This document shows positions 32,543-42,390 of a stretch of DNA of 64,000 bases, one piece after another. Origin of the DNA: Microbacterium luteum (lineage in GTDB: Bacteria > Actinomycetota > Actinomycetes > Actinomycetales > Microbacteriaceae); assembly GCF_015277875.1 (NCBI RefSeq), contig NZ_CP063814.1:3100001-3164000 (forward strand). The letters are read 5' to 3'. A program made the position numbers and the translations under genes. The notes below the pieces were generated by a model. That model saw nothing but the letters and a program-made list of their open reading frames with translations, ran no database searches and was not told the DNA's origin. The stretch's first letter is position 1. The number at the start of each line of letters is the position of its first letter.

Positions 32543-34015
32543 TTACGCCGTGGCGTCACCCTCGACGGTTTCGGTGGCGTTCCCGAAGAGGGCTGCGCGG
32601 CGGATGCGATCGGTCTCGCGCCGAGCATCGGGCACCACCTGCGCGAGCCCGGCTCCGGCGAGCCACGCCCCGACGACAGCGAGACCGGGCGTCGCGGTGA
32701 CGGTGCGTCGCATCTCGGCGACCTCGGCGGCACGACCGAGCGCGGCGCCGGGCTGGGACTGGGTGTAGCGCTCGCGGACGGCCCCGAGGAGAGCACGGGG
32801 CTCCAGCTCGACGCCGAGCATCGCCGAGGCCTCGGCCAGCGCGAGAGCGGCGGCGGCCGTGTCGTCGAGCCCCTCCGTCGCCGGAGGCTCGCCCTGCGCG
32901 CCGAAGGAGACGCGCACGACGTGTCGCCCGTCGGCGGCGTCGGCCACCCACGACCACTTGGCCGTGGAGTGCGTGAGCGCCTTGGCGCGGAACGCGCCCG
33001 GCACGGTCAGCACACCGGTGCCGCGCGGTGCAGCATGAAGCGCCGGCGCGTCGAGGACCATCGTGACCACCTCGACGACCGGCGCGGGGCCGAGTTCGCG
33101 CGCGAGTCCGGGCACGGTAGCGGCAAGCAGCCGCCGAGCGGTGTCCTCGGGCGCGGCCATGATCAGCAGGTCGGCCTCGACGTCTGCCTCATCGCGCGCC
33201 ACAGCGACGCGCCACGTTCCGCCTTCGCGTGCGACCGCGGTGACCTGCGCGCTCGTAGTGACGGTCGCATCCAGCTCTTGCAGTCGCGCGACGAGCGCGT
33301 CGACGAGCGTCGACATGCCGCCCGCGAGGCCTTCGACCGCACTTCCGGGCCGGCTCCCCGACCCGCTCCGCATCTGGGCCACGGCCCCCGTGAGAGACCC
33401 GGTGCGGGTGAGGGCGTTGTTGAGGCCCGGTGCCGCCACGTCGGCGTCGATGTCGTCGGGGCGCGCGGAGTACACGCCCGTGGTGACGGGCGAGACGAGC
33501 CGATCGAGCACCTTGGCCCCCAGGCGCGTGCGCACGAGGCGCCCGAGGCTGTGCTCGTGGCCGATCGTCAGGGGCGGGCGCAGCCGGTCGAGGTAGGCGC
33601 GCCAGGCGCCGGTCCAGCCGATGATGCGGCGCACGTCGGGCGCCCACGGGTTGGCCGGGATGCCGAGCACACCGCCTTTCGGCAGGGGAGCAGCACCGAC
33701 GCCGGGGATCCCGACGAGCCACGCGCCGGCGGCGTCGGGTGTCGTGATCCGGTCTGCGAGGCCGAGCTCATCGATGAGGGCGTGCACCGTCCCACCGCGA
33801 GTGGCGTAGCTCTCGGCACCGGTGTCGAGCCGGATGCCGGCGACCTCGGCGGTGCGGATCGCTCCCCCCGGCCGGTCGGCCCCGTCGAGGACCGTCACCC
33901 GCATCCCGACCTTCGCGCACTCGAGGGCGGCCACGAGGCCCGCGATACCGCCGCCGACCACCACGACGCGCGTGTCATGGGCGTGGGAAACCAGCTCGTC
34001 GAACTCCTGGGTCAC
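32543..34015 (-). CDS. hemY: Protoporphyrinogen/coproporphyrinogen III oxidase (HemY/CgoX type)
   Basis: A 490-aa FAD enzyme of heme synthesis. The dinucleotide motif VVVGGGIAGLVAAL is at residue 17, then LDGADRPGGAIRT, DTGAESYATRGG, the central VSPVTTGVYSA and the C-terminal VVGAWLAGAGLAQVVPDA. In actinobacteria this enzyme normally oxidises coproporphyrinogen III. The GTG at 34015 fits the family start; a far longer open frame upstream is antisense to the FHA gene and is rejected. Divergent from the T7SS operon. Confidence 0.92.
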   Translation of the reverse strand: MTQEFDELVSHAHDTRVVVVGGGIAGLVAALECAKVGMRVTVLDGADRPGGAIRTAEVAGIRLDTGAESYATRGGTVHALIDELGLADRITTPDAAGAWLVGIPGVGAAPLPKGGVLGIPANPWAPDVRRIIGWTGAWRAYLDRLRPPLTIGHEHSLGRLVRTRLGAKVLDRLVSPVTTGVYSARPDDIDADVAAPGLNNALTRTGSLTGAVAQMRSGSGSRPGSAVEGLAGGMSTLVDALVARLQELDATVTTSAQVTAVAREGGTWRVAVARDEADVEADLLIMAAPEDTARRLLAATVPGLARELGPAPVVEVVTMVLDAPALHAAPRGTGVLTVPGAFRAKALTHSTAKWSWVADAADGRHVVRVSFGAQGEPPATEGLDDTAAAALALAEASAMLGVELEPRALLGAVRERYTQSQPGAALGRAAEVAEMRRTVTATPGLAVVGAWLAGAGLAQVVPDARRETDRIRRAALFGNATETVEGDATA

Positions 34016-34125
34016 TCCCCCATCCTCCCCCGCCCGGATCCGGTTCGCATGTCGACCTGTGGACAAGCCCCGCTTCGGATGCGCCACGCTCCTAGGATGG
34101 GAGGGTTTCACGCCGGAGGGGGCGG

Positions 34126-34896
34126 ATGGATCTGCAGGAACTCCCCGCACGGGATCGCGCGACGGACCTCTTCGTCGGCACGGTCCCGGCGCGGTCATCG
34201 CAGCGGGCGCTGAGCACGACCGTCGACGCGAGCACCGTCGTCGCCCCGGCGATCGTCGGCGTGGTGCTCGCCGTGATCGGCGCGCCCGGCGCTGCGGCCG
34301 CAGCCGTGCTCCTGGCCGCAGCGGCGCTGGTCGTGTGGGTGGCGCTCCTCGCGCGGCGGGGATCGAGCCTCGGCCACGCGGTGGCATCCACCCGCTCGGT
34401 GGATGTGCGGACGGCCGCCCCGGCCGGGCGCGACCTGATCGGCGCCGCGGTCGGGCGTCGCCTGCGCACGACGGATCTCTCCCGCGGCCGCGACCCGCTG
34501 TCGCCGCTGTTCGCCCCGTATGCCTTTCCCGAGGTGAACGACCGCGCACGCCGCCCCAGCCGCTTCGTGCGACCGGCCACCGTGCGCCTGGACTCTGGCC
34601 AGACGCTGTCCCTCGCGGACTCGCTGATCATCGGACGCGATCCGGAGGCGCCCGCCGACGCGCCCGCGGCCACCTACGAATGGCCCGACCTCTCTCGCAC
34701 GCTGTCGAAGTCGCACGTGCGGCTGGAGTGGGACGGCGAGCAGGTGTGGGCGGTCGACCTCGGCTCGCTCAACGGAACCGCGGTTCGGCGGGGCGAGCTC
34801 AGCGTGCCGCTCGTGCCGTTCCACCGCACGCCGCTACCACCCGATGCACGCCTGGAGCTCGGCGACCGCGACCTGACCGTCGGTCTGCCGACGTGA
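34126..34896 (+). CDS. FHA-domain membrane protein of T7SS locus
   Basis: A 256-aa protein. Two adjacent membrane helices (about residues 38-75) are followed by a cytoplasmic linker and a C-terminal FHA domain: LIIGRDPEA, SRTLSKSHVRLEW (phosphothreonine-binding Arg-Ser-His core) and DLGSLNGTAVRRG. FHA domains bind phosphothreonine and often regulate or scaffold ESX machines. A GGAGGGGGC ribosome site precedes the ATG. First gene of a seven-gene plus operon in which successive genes overlap. Confidence 0.88.
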   Translation: MDLQELPARDRATDLFVGTVPARSSQRALSTTVDASTVVAPAIVGVVLAVIGAPGAAAAAVLLAAAALVVWVALLARRGSSLGHAVASTRSVDVRTAAPAGRDLIGAAVGRRLRTTDLSRGRDPLSPLFAPYAFPEVNDRARRPSRFVRPATVRLDSGQTLSLADSLIIGRDPEAPADAPAATYEWPDLSRTLSKSHVRLEWDGEQVWAVDLGSLNGTAVRRGELSVPLVPFHRTPLPPDARLELGDRDLTVGLPT

Positions 34897-35996
34897 CGGG
34901 CGATGCGACGGGCGAGCGGGCGGCGCATCCCCTCGTCGACGCCGTCTCGCCGGGGTGCATCACGTGGGAGCACCGCGGCGATGTGCTCGCGCTCGGGACC
35001 GGCCTCAGCGACGTGCTCCACCGGGCGACGCTCGAAGGGGTGCGCACGCTCGTCGTGACGCCGGCCCACACCCGCCTGACCCCGGCGGCGGCATCGGCGC
35101 TCGAGGCGACGGGCGGAGCCTGGGTGGTGCGCACCGAGGAAGCCTTCTTCGACGCCCGCACGGGTCGTCCGCTCGCGACCCCCCGCGACGTCTTCACGGG
35201 CTCCGCCCCCGGTCCGGCTCACGAGCGCTTCCTCGCGAGTGCGGTGCGATCGCACCTGCAGCTCGTGTTCACCGGCGCGACGCGGCACCGGGTGAGTCGT
35301 CCCGTGCGTCTCGGCGGCGCCGTGGAGGGCATCGCCGGCGCGCTCGGAATCGACCTCGCGACGTGGGGCGCGACCGAACCGCTCGCAGCCCGATGGAGCC
35401 GCGACGACATGACCGAGCGCACACGGCGTCGCATGCCCGACGAGTCGCTGTGGGCGCTGGCGGGCCGGCGCGCCGACGAGACGGCACTGCTGGCGACGCT
35501 CCGCATCGCGCGCACCCGAGAGGGTCTCGAGGAGACCACGCGGGCGTGGGTGGATGCAGGCTCCGCCGGCGCGCGCAGCGCCGGTTCGCTCGCCGACGAC
35601 GCGACCGCCGCGCTGCGGGCGACCGCCGGTCACGGCATGCCCCTGATCGCCCTGGCGATGGCGGCGATCGGGGCACCCGACCTCGCGCGCCGCGCCAGCG
35701 CCCCCGCGACGCCGCAGCCGCTCGCTCTGCTGCTGGGGCCGCCCGCCGTCGCCGCTCTCCGACTGCCCGACGCAGTCGTGCGCGATGCCGGCGGCGAACG
35801 CGTCGGGAGCCCGCGCCTGCCCGGGCTGCTGTTTCGCCTCGGCGACACGCGAGGCGGCGGCTGGGACACCCTGGCCCGCGTGCTCGGCGGCGCGGAGCCC
35901 GACGCGCTGACCCGGCTGCTTCAGCTCGATCCCGCGATCGCGCAGGCGCTGCGCGAAGCCGACCCCGAAGGAGGAGACGATGCCCGATCAGCGTGA
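34893..35996 (+). CDS. T7SS-associated protein of unknown function
   Basis: A 367-aa soluble Ala/Arg-rich protein with no membrane segment. It lies between the FHA gene (GTGA overlap at 34893) and the EccB-like stub (17-bp overlap). The pattern VLHRATLEGVRTLVVTPAHTRLTP and the conserved-looking LALLLGPPAVAALRLPDAVV suggest an alpha/beta fold. It may belong to the unnamed families found at the same place in other actinobacterial T7SS loci, but I could not identify it. Confidence 0.7.
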   Translation: MTGDATGERAAHPLVDAVSPGCITWEHRGDVLALGTGLSDVLHRATLEGVRTLVVTPAHTRLTPAAASALEATGGAWVVRTEEAFFDARTGRPLATPRDVFTGSAPGPAHERFLASAVRSHLQLVFTGATRHRVSRPVRLGGAVEGIAGALGIDLATWGATEPLAARWSRDDMTERTRRRMPDESLWALAGRRADETALLATLRIARTREGLEETTRAWVDAGSAGARSAGSLADDATAALRATAGHGMPLIALAMAAIGAPDLARRASAPATPQPLALLLGPPAVAALRLPDAVVRDAGGERVGSPRLPGLLFRLGDTRGGGWDTLARVLGGAEPDALTRLLQLDPAIAQALREADPEGGDDARSA

Positions 35997-36246
35997 CGTC
36001 GTGCTCATCGAGCAGGCGAAGATCCAGCGGATGCGGCTGGGGTCGGCCCTGCTCCACGGCGCGCTCGACGAACGGCGCACCGTCAACGACAACGTGCGCC
36101 GCTTCATCGCGTCGATCGTCGTCACGGCGATCGCGTGCGCCGCGTGCGTGGGGGTGTCCTACGTGTCGCAGCTGCTCAGCGCCGATGCCGCGTCGATCGT
36201 CGATTCCGACATCACCTCGACCACCGCAGAAGGAGAGATCCGATGA
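35980..36246 (+). CDS. EccB-like N-terminal stub
   Basis: An 88-aa protein: a cytoplasmic helix with IQRMRLGSALLHGALDERRT, one membrane helix (FIASIVVTAIACAACVGVSYV) and a very short outside tail. The RRRLVSAL-like pattern followed by a lone transmembrane helix is how EccB core components begin, but the about 400-residue periplasmic domain is missing. It overlaps both neighbours and precedes eccD, where eccB often stands. The link to EccB is an inference from pattern and position. Confidence 0.6.
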   Translation: MPDQRDVVLIEQAKIQRMRLGSALLHGALDERRTVNDNVRRFIASIVVTAIACAACVGVSYVSQLLSADAASIVDSDITSTTAEGEIR

Positions 36247-37598
36247 CCGGGTTCACGCGCATCACGGTCGCCGGGCGCACCCGCCGTGCGGATCTCGTCG
36301 TGCCGCGGGCGGAGCCGCTCGGGGTCGTGCTGCCGACCATCCTCGATCTGCTCGGTGAGCCGACCGGCACCGTTACCCACCCGGCCGTGCTCGTGCGCCC
36401 CGACGGCGAGCAGCTCGACCTCGCGCGCACGAGCGAGGAGCTCGACCTGCTCGACGGCACGTCGCTGACCCTCGTGCGGCTCGACGCCGCGCCGCCTCCT
36501 CCGGCCGTCATCGATCTCACCGACGCCGCCACCGACGCGCACGCGCGGCGCTCGGACCGGTGGGACGAGCGCTCGCGCCTCGCACTCGCCGGCGTCGCCG
36601 CCGCGATCGCGACCGCGACCGCCGGTCTCGTCGCGCCGTTCGCCTCACCGACGGTCGCGCTGGTCGTGCTCGCCGGCGGCACGGTCGTGGTCACCGCCGC
36701 CGCCCTGGTGCTCGGACTGCTGCGGATGCGGTCCGCCGCCGTGCTCGTCGCGGCGGCGGCTGCCGGATGCGCCCTCCCCGCGGGCGTCGTCGCCGGCGTC
36801 GTCGCGGCGCAGGTCTCGGGTGACGTCGATCCGGTCGCATCCGCGGTCGCGGGAGCGGGGGTGGGCCTCGCCCTGCTCGGCACCGTGCTCGCCGTGGCGA
36901 TCGGCGGCGGTCTGCGGCGGGTGGGCGCGGGCGCCGCCGGCGTGATGGCGATCCTTCTCTCGCTTCTGGTGCTCGCCCTGCTCGTGGCGGGTGTCGGCAC
37001 CTCCGCAGCGGTCGGGGTGGTCGGGGTCGTCGCGGTCTTCGCCACCGGCGTGCTCCCGTGGGTCGCCCTGGGCAGCGCGGGCCTCACGGGCCTCGATCAG
37101 CGCGTCGCCGAGGGCGAGCGCCTCGACCGCGCGACGGCGCGAGACCGCATCGACGACGCATACAGCGTGCTCACGTGGAGCACGGCCATAACGAGCGCGT
37201 TCGCGACGATCGCGACCGTGGCCCTCGTCCTGGGCGCGCCGGTGTGGAGTCCGCTGCTCGCCCTCGCGATCGCGCTCGCCGGTGCGCTCCGCTCGCGGGC
37301 GTTCCCGCTGCGGATCTCATCAGCGGTGCTCTGGTCGCCGCTCGTGCTGGGCGGCGCGACGGCGGTGCTCGCCCTGCTCGGCGGTCCCGTCGGCGCGTGG
37401 GGAGTGGCCGTGTGCCTGCTCGCCGCCGCCGGGATCGCCGTCCTCGCCCTGGTCTCCCCGCGGGAGAACACCCGCGCTCGGCTCCGCGGACTCGGCAACG
37501 CCCTCGAGATGCTCGCCGTGGTCGCCCTCCTCCCGCTGCTGTTCGGGGTGTTCGGCGTCTACGCGGAGCTGCTCGGCATGTTCGGGGGCGGATCGTGA
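36243..37598 (+). CDS. eccD: Type VII secretion membrane protein EccD
   Basis: A 451-aa protein with an N-terminal ubiquitin-like domain of about 90 residues (FTRITVAGRTRRADLVVP ... LDLLDGTSLTLVRL) and about eleven membrane helices from residue 115 on, the EccD plan. EccD forms the channel-lining part of the ESX inner-membrane complex. It overlaps the EccB-like stub by 4 nt (ATGA) and the next gene by 4 nt (GTGA). Confidence 0.92.
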   Translation: MTGFTRITVAGRTRRADLVVPRAEPLGVVLPTILDLLGEPTGTVTHPAVLVRPDGEQLDLARTSEELDLLDGTSLTLVRLDAAPPPPAVIDLTDAATDAHARRSDRWDERSRLALAGVAAAIATATAGLVAPFASPTVALVVLAGGTVVVTAAALVLGLLRMRSAAVLVAAAAAGCALPAGVVAGVVAAQVSGDVDPVASAVAGAGVGLALLGTVLAVAIGGGLRRVGAGAAGVMAILLSLLVLALLVAGVGTSAAVGVVGVVAVFATGVLPWVALGSAGLTGLDQRVAEGERLDRATARDRIDDAYSVLTWSTAITSAFATIATVALVLGAPVWSPLLALAIALAGALRSRAFPLRISSAVLWSPLVLGGATAVLALLGGPVGAWGVAVCLLAAAGIAVLALVSPRENTRARLRGLGNALEMLAVVALLPLLFGVFGVYAELLGMFGGGS

Positions 37599-38371
37599 CG
37601 CGCCTGTCGCCGCTGCCGGCCGCGCTGTTCGGCGGTGCCGCACGATGGCGCCCCCTGCTGCCGCAGTGGCAGCGCGAGATCTCCACGCCGCTGTCGACGG
37701 CCCGACGGATCGGCGTCATCTCGCTCGGAGCGGGGGCCGGCGCGACCACCCTCACCCGTCACCTGGTGCGGATCGTCGCCGCGGCGCGCGGCGATCGCGT
37801 GCTCGCCGTCGACGCCGCAGAGGACGGCGCACTGGCCGCGCACTGGCGGCTCCACCCCGACCGCGCACGCACGGCACCGCCCCGCACGAGCGCCGAGGCG
37901 ACCGCGCACCTCGCCCGCGTGCTCGAGGGTGCGCGCGGCCTCGCCCCCGCGGCCGCTGCCACCGACCCGGTCGGTGCGTGGCTCGACGAAGCCGCTCCGA
38001 TCTCGCGCTTCTTCGACGTCGTCGTCACGGACTTCGGCCGGCGGCATCCCGCCACCGACCTGGCACCCTGCGCGGCGCTCGGCGACACCGTCCTGCTGGT
38101 CGCCGACGCCGACCGCGCGTCGGCGGAGGCCGCCGTGTCGCTCGCCCCGGGGCTGTCGGCCCTGCCGGAGAGCCCGCGGGTCGTCGTCGCGCTCGTCGAC
38201 CGCGGCGGCACCGGCACAGCGGGACGCATCGTGGCCGCCCGGAAGGAGACGTCGGTGAGCGTCATCCCGCACGACGGCGATCTCACCCGCGACGCCGCAC
38301 CGCGGCGTTTCGCCACCCGCGTCGCCCTGCTCGGTCTCGGCGCCGACCTGATGGCCGGAGACCGCTCGTGA
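37595..38371 (+). CDS. ParA/MinD-like protein of T7SS locus, Walker lysine absent
   Basis: A 258-aa protein of the deviant-Walker P-loop fold: VISLGAGAGATTLTRHL replaces the GKGGVGKTT loop, FDVVVTDFGRRHPATDL stands for the Walker B-like strand and DTVLLVADADRAS for a later strand. Both lysines of a working ParA/MinD loop are missing, so ATP hydrolysis is doubtful. The position between eccD and eccC suggests a structural or regulatory partner of the secretion ATPase. Coupled on both sides by GTGA overlaps. Confidence 0.75.
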   Translation: MTRLSPLPAALFGGAARWRPLLPQWQREISTPLSTARRIGVISLGAGAGATTLTRHLVRIVAAARGDRVLAVDAAEDGALAAHWRLHPDRARTAPPRTSAEATAHLARVLEGARGLAPAAAATDPVGAWLDEAAPISRFFDVVVTDFGRRHPATDLAPCAALGDTVLLVADADRASAEAAVSLAPGLSALPESPRVVVALVDRGGTGTAGRIVAARKETSVSVIPHDGDLTRDAAPRRFATRVALLGLGADLMAGDRS

Positions 38372-41300
38372 CGACCCGCATCGTGCACCGTCCGGCCCGC
38401 ATCACCGAGCCGGTCGAGGCCCCCGATGAGCTGGTGCTGGCCCCACCGCCGCCGATGTCCGAAGCGGCGGGCGGGTTCCCGATCCAGTCGCTTCTTCCCA
38501 TCGTGGGCAGCCTGTCGTCGATCACCATGATCGTGCTGCTGCGCAACAACCCGATCATGGTGGTCGTGGGCGCGGTCATCCTCGTGGTCGCCCTCGTCGG
38601 CGGCGTCACGATGGCCTTCACCGCGCGGGGCAACGCCGCTCGGCAGCGGCGGGTGCAGCGAGAGCGGTACCTGGACTACCTCGAGACCACGCGTGCCCGG
38701 CTGGCCGAGCGTGCCGCCGAGCACCGCACGGCGATGTGGCGGCAGCATCCGGATCCTCAGGCGCTCATCGAGCTGACCGGGAACGCCGCGCGGCGGTGGG
38801 AACGTCGCCCGGGAGACGCCGACTTCCTGCGCGTGCGGGTGGGGCTGGCCGACGTGCGGGCGCTTCCGGTGCGGCTGCCCGACGAGCAGAACCCGGTGCA
38901 GCCGTTCGACCCGATCATGAAGGGCGCGGCCGACAGGCTCGTGCGCCTGTCGGGGATCGTTCCGTCCCTGCCGTCGGTGATCGATCTGGAGCGCGGCGGC
39001 CAGGTCTCGCTCGTCGGGGATCGCGACCTGACCGTCTCGGCCGCGCGCGCCCTCGTCGCGCAGATCGCCGCGCTGCACTCCCCCGACGACGTGCAGCTGG
39101 CCCTCGTCGTGCCGGCCGAGCGTCGCGGCCAGTGGCGCGGACTCGATCTGCTGCCGCACGTGCAGGCGGCTGCCGCCGATTCCGCGACCGGCAGCGTGCG
39201 TCGCATCGCGCCGAGCCTGCCCGACCTGTTCCAGATCATCGGCGGCGAACTGCGCGACCGCCTCGCGACCGCATCCGCCGCCCGACGTGCCGGGCGCCGC
39301 CGCAAGCCGGCGCGACTCATCGTGTTCGTGGATGCCGACACCGACGCCGCGCCGACCCTTCCCCGGCTCGACGCGACCCTGGACTACACCGACATCGGCG
39401 TGACCGTCGTGCATCTCGTCGACGATCGCCTGAAGGAGCCGGCCACCGTCTCGATCCGGCTCACCGCACACGCCGACGACGCCACGATCGAGTCGCCCGG
39501 CGCAGGCACCGAAACGATCGGCGGCGTGACGGTGGATGCGGTCGGCACGGCCCTGCTGGAGGCGGTGGCCCGCCCGCTCGCCCCGCTGCGGCTGACCCGT
39601 ACGAGCGCGGTCGACGCGCAGTCGGGCGACGTGCCCGACGTCACCGAGCTGCTCGGCGTCGGCGACGTCGAGCAGCTCGAGCCGACCACCGCCTGGACGC
39701 CGAGGTCGGCGGCTGACTTCCTGCGCGTGCCGATCGGGGTCGACGACCGCGGCGTGCCGGTGATGCTCGACCTCAAGGAGTCCGCGCAGCTGGGCATGGG
39801 CCCACACGGCATCTGCATCGGCGCGACCGGGTCGGGCAAGAGCGAACTGCTGCGCACCCTCGTCCTCGGACTCGCTCTCAGCCACTCCCCCGACGACCTG
39901 TCGATGATCCTCGTGGACTACAAGGGCGGTGCCGCGTTCGCCCCGTTCGCCCGGCTCCCGCACGTGGCCGGCATCATCGACAACCTCGCCGACGACCCGC
40001 AGCTGACCGAACGCGCTCGCGCGAGCATCAACGGCGAAGTCGTGCGTCGCCAGCGCCTGCTCAAAGAGGCCGACAACGCCGCATCCATCGGGCACTACCG
40101 GCAGCTGCGTGAGGCTCGCCCCGACCTGCCGCCGTTGCCGCACCTGTTCCTGGTCATCGACGAGTTCGGCGAGCTCCTGACCGCCGAGCCCGACTTCGTC
40201 GAGCTCCTGCTGACGATCGGACGCATCGGCCGCTCGATCGGCGTGCACCTGCTGCTGTCGAGTCAGCGCATCGAGGGGGGCCGGCTGCGGGGCCTCGACA
40301 CCTACCTGTCGTACCGAATCGGCCTGCGTACGTTCTCGGAGTCGGAGAGCGCGGTCGTGCTCGACACCCCCGACGCGTTCCATCTGCCGGCCATCCCCGG
40401 TTACGGCTACCTCAAGGTCGATACCTCGGTCTACACGCGGTTCCGCGCCGGCTTCGTCTCGGGTCCCGTTCCGGAGCTGGTCGCCTCCGACGGTCCGGAG
40501 GTGGTGGATGCTCCGCGTGCCCGCGAGCTCCCCGCATACGACGTCGTCTCGTCCGGCGCCGAAGAGTCCGAGATCGAACTGCCGACCGAGCCGGATCGCC
40601 CCGCCACGGGCCGCACCCTCGTGCAGGTCGCCGCATCGCGGCTCGCGCAGGGCGTCGAGCGCACGCGTCCGGTGTGGCTGTCGCCGCTCCCGCCCCGGGT
40701 CACGCTCGGCAGCGTGCTCTCCCGCGCCGACGAGCATCGCACCCTGCGGGCGCCGATCGGCGTGATCGACGAGCCCGCGCGACAGCGCCAGGAGCCCTGG
40801 CACCTCGATCTCTCGCGCAGCGGCGGGCACGTCGCGGTCACCGGCGCTCCGCAGTCGGGTCGATCGACGTTCCTGCGCACGCTGGCGGCATCCCTCGCGC
40901 TCACCCACACGCCCCGCGAGGTGAGCATCTACGGCATGGACCTCACCGGCGGGGGGCTGTCACGGCTGGAGCACTTCCCGCACGTCGGCGGCATCGCCAC
41001 GCGCGGCCACCGCGAACGCCTCCAGCGGCTCGTCGAGGAGCTCACAGCGATGGTCGCAGTGCGCGAACACGTCTTCCGCGATCACGGCCTCGATTCGCTG
41101 GCGGAGATGCGCGCCGCCCATGCCGCCGGGCGCCTGCCGCAGCTCCCCTCGGCCGATGTCGTGCTGCTGATCGACGGGTTCGGCGCGCTGAGAGGCGACT
41201 TCGAAGACCTCGACGGCGCCGTCTCGCAGCTGCTGGAGCGCGGCGGAAGCTTCGGCATCCACGTGGTCGTCGCCCTGACCCGATTCAACGAGCTGCGGAT

Positions 41301-42390
41301 GAACGCGCAGAGCCTCGTGGGCACGCGTCTCGAGCTGCGGCTGAACGACCCGGCCGACTCGCAGATCGCGCGCAAGCTCTCCGCGACCCTCCGCGCCGAC
41401 GAACCCGGTCGCATCCTCACCGACGACAAGCTGCTCGCCCAGGTGGCGCTGCCACTGCTCGACGACGTCGACGCCGCCGACGTCGGCGAGGCGCTGGAGG
41501 CGCTCGCTCGTCGCAGCGCGGCCGAGTGGGGCGGGCCCGGGGCCGCGCCCATCCGCCTGCTGCCCGACGATCTCGCCCCCGCCGAGCTGCCCGACGCCTT
41601 CGCCGAACCCGACGCGATCCCGGTCGGGCTGCGGCAGGACACGATGGAGCCGGAGCTGCTGGAGCTGGGCGCGACCGATCCGCATCTGCTCGTGCTCGGC
41701 GACAGTCGCTGCGGCAAGACGACGGTGCTGCGCGGGATCGTGCACGGGGCGATCGACCGTCACTCGCCGGAGGAGATCGTCGTCGCCCTCATGGACACCC
41801 GCGGGGAACTCGTCGACGATGTGCCCGACGCCTACCTCGGCGGGCATGCCAAGACGGGGCGCATGGCCCGGCAGCTGGCGGAGTCGATCGCGCAGGAGCT
41901 GGAGAAGCGTCAGGTCGAGGGGCCGGGCACCGGACCGCGCATCCTCGTGGTCGCCGACGACTTCGACGTGCTGGCCGCCGGCGGCGTCGAGCCGCTGCGG
42001 CCGTTGCTGCCGTATCTGGCGTCGGCGCGCGACCTGCGCCTGAACGTCGTCGTCAGCCGCCCGGTCGCGGGCGCGTCGCGGGCGATGTTCGACCTCGCCC
42101 TGCAGGGCATCCGCGACACCGGCGGCACGACACTCGTCATGTCGGGCGATCGGGCCGAGGGGCAGCTGCTGCCCAAGCTCTACGCCGAGCCGATGATCGC
42201 CGGCCGTGGGCGCATCGCGCGCCGCGGCCGCCACGCCGCCCTCGTGCAGGTGGCGCACTTCGCGCCGACACCGGCGGATGCCGCTCCCGCGCCGACGCCG
42301 ACCCAGAAGCCGTCTCCCACCGAGACACCGCCACCCACCGATGCGCCGCCGCTGCGCCGCCGCCGACGGGAGCAGCCGGATGCCTCGTAG
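38368..42390 (+). CDS. eccC: Type VII secretion ATPase EccC, three FtsK/SpoIIIE domains
   Basis: A 1340-aa single-chain EccC. Two N-terminal membrane helices (about 37-95) are followed by three ATPase domains. Domain 1 has GATGSGKSELL and Walker B LFLVIDEFGELL. Domain 2 has GAPQSGRSTFL with Arg in place of the Walker Lys and LLIDGFGAL. Domain 3 has GDSRCGKTTVL. The pattern (active first, altered second) is common in EccC. It recognises C-terminal signals of WXG100 partners and drives export. A proline-rich tail ends the protein; the next gene starts 11 bp before its stop. Confidence 0.96.
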   Translation: MTTRIVHRPARITEPVEAPDELVLAPPPPMSEAAGGFPIQSLLPIVGSLSSITMIVLLRNNPIMVVVGAVILVVALVGGVTMAFTARGNAARQRRVQRERYLDYLETTRARLAERAAEHRTAMWRQHPDPQALIELTGNAARRWERRPGDADFLRVRVGLADVRALPVRLPDEQNPVQPFDPIMKGAADRLVRLSGIVPSLPSVIDLERGGQVSLVGDRDLTVSAARALVAQIAALHSPDDVQLALVVPAERRGQWRGLDLLPHVQAAAADSATGSVRRIAPSLPDLFQIIGGELRDRLATASAARRAGRRRKPARLIVFVDADTDAAPTLPRLDATLDYTDIGVTVVHLVDDRLKEPATVSIRLTAHADDATIESPGAGTETIGGVTVDAVGTALLEAVARPLAPLRLTRTSAVDAQSGDVPDVTELLGVGDVEQLEPTTAWTPRSAADFLRVPIGVDDRGVPVMLDLKESAQLGMGPHGICIGATGSGKSELLRTLVLGLALSHSPDDLSMILVDYKGGAAFAPFARLPHVAGIIDNLADDPQLTERARASINGEVVRRQRLLKEADNAASIGHYRQLREARPDLPPLPHLFLVIDEFGELLTAEPDFVELLLTIGRIGRSIGVHLLLSSQRIEGGRLRGLDTYLSYRIGLRTFSESESAVVLDTPDAFHLPAIPGYGYLKVDTSVYTRFRAGFVSGPVPELVASDGPEVVDAPRARELPAYDVVSSGAEESEIELPTEPDRPATGRTLVQVAASRLAQGVERTRPVWLSPLPPRVTLGSVLSRADEHRTLRAPIGVIDEPARQRQEPWHLDLSRSGGHVAVTGAPQSGRSTFLRTLAASLALTHTPREVSIYGMDLTGGGLSRLEHFPHVGGIATRGHRERLQRLVEELTAMVAVREHVFRDHGLDSLAEMRAAHAAGRLPQLPSADVVLLIDGFGALRGDFEDLDGAVSQLLERGGSFGIHVVVALTRFNELRMNAQSLVGTRLELRLNDPADSQIARKLSATLRADEPGRILTDDKLLAQVALPLLDDVDAADVGEALEALARRSAAEWGGPGAAPIRLLPDDLAPAELPDAFAEPDAIPVGLRQDTMEPELLELGATDPHLLVLGDSRCGKTTVLRGIVHGAIDRHSPEEIVVALMDTRGELVDDVPDAYLGGHAKTGRMARQLAESIAQELEKRQVEGPGTGPRILVVADDFDVLAAGGVEPLRPLLPYLASARDLRLNVVVSRPVAGASRAMFDLALQGIRDTGGTTLVMSGDRAEGQLLPKLYAEPMIAGRGRIARRGRHAALVQVAHFAPTPADAAPAPTPTQKPSPTETPPPTDAPPLRRRRREQPDAS

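Noticed and set aside
34016..34549. Upstream extension of the hemY frame
   Set aside because: It is antisense to the FHA gene and reads as low-complexity Arg/Pro sequence; GTG 34015 gives the usual HemY start.
37282..38367. A 1702-codon frame that extends eccC upstream
   Set aside because: The extension is Arg/Ser-rich, antisense-like and overlaps eccD and the MinD-like gene; the GTG at 38368 has a GTGA overlap and the correct EccC N-terminus.
37759..40908. A 1049-codon minus-strand frame
   Set aside because: Composition is His/Arg/Gln/Asp-rich without domains and it mirrors eccC.
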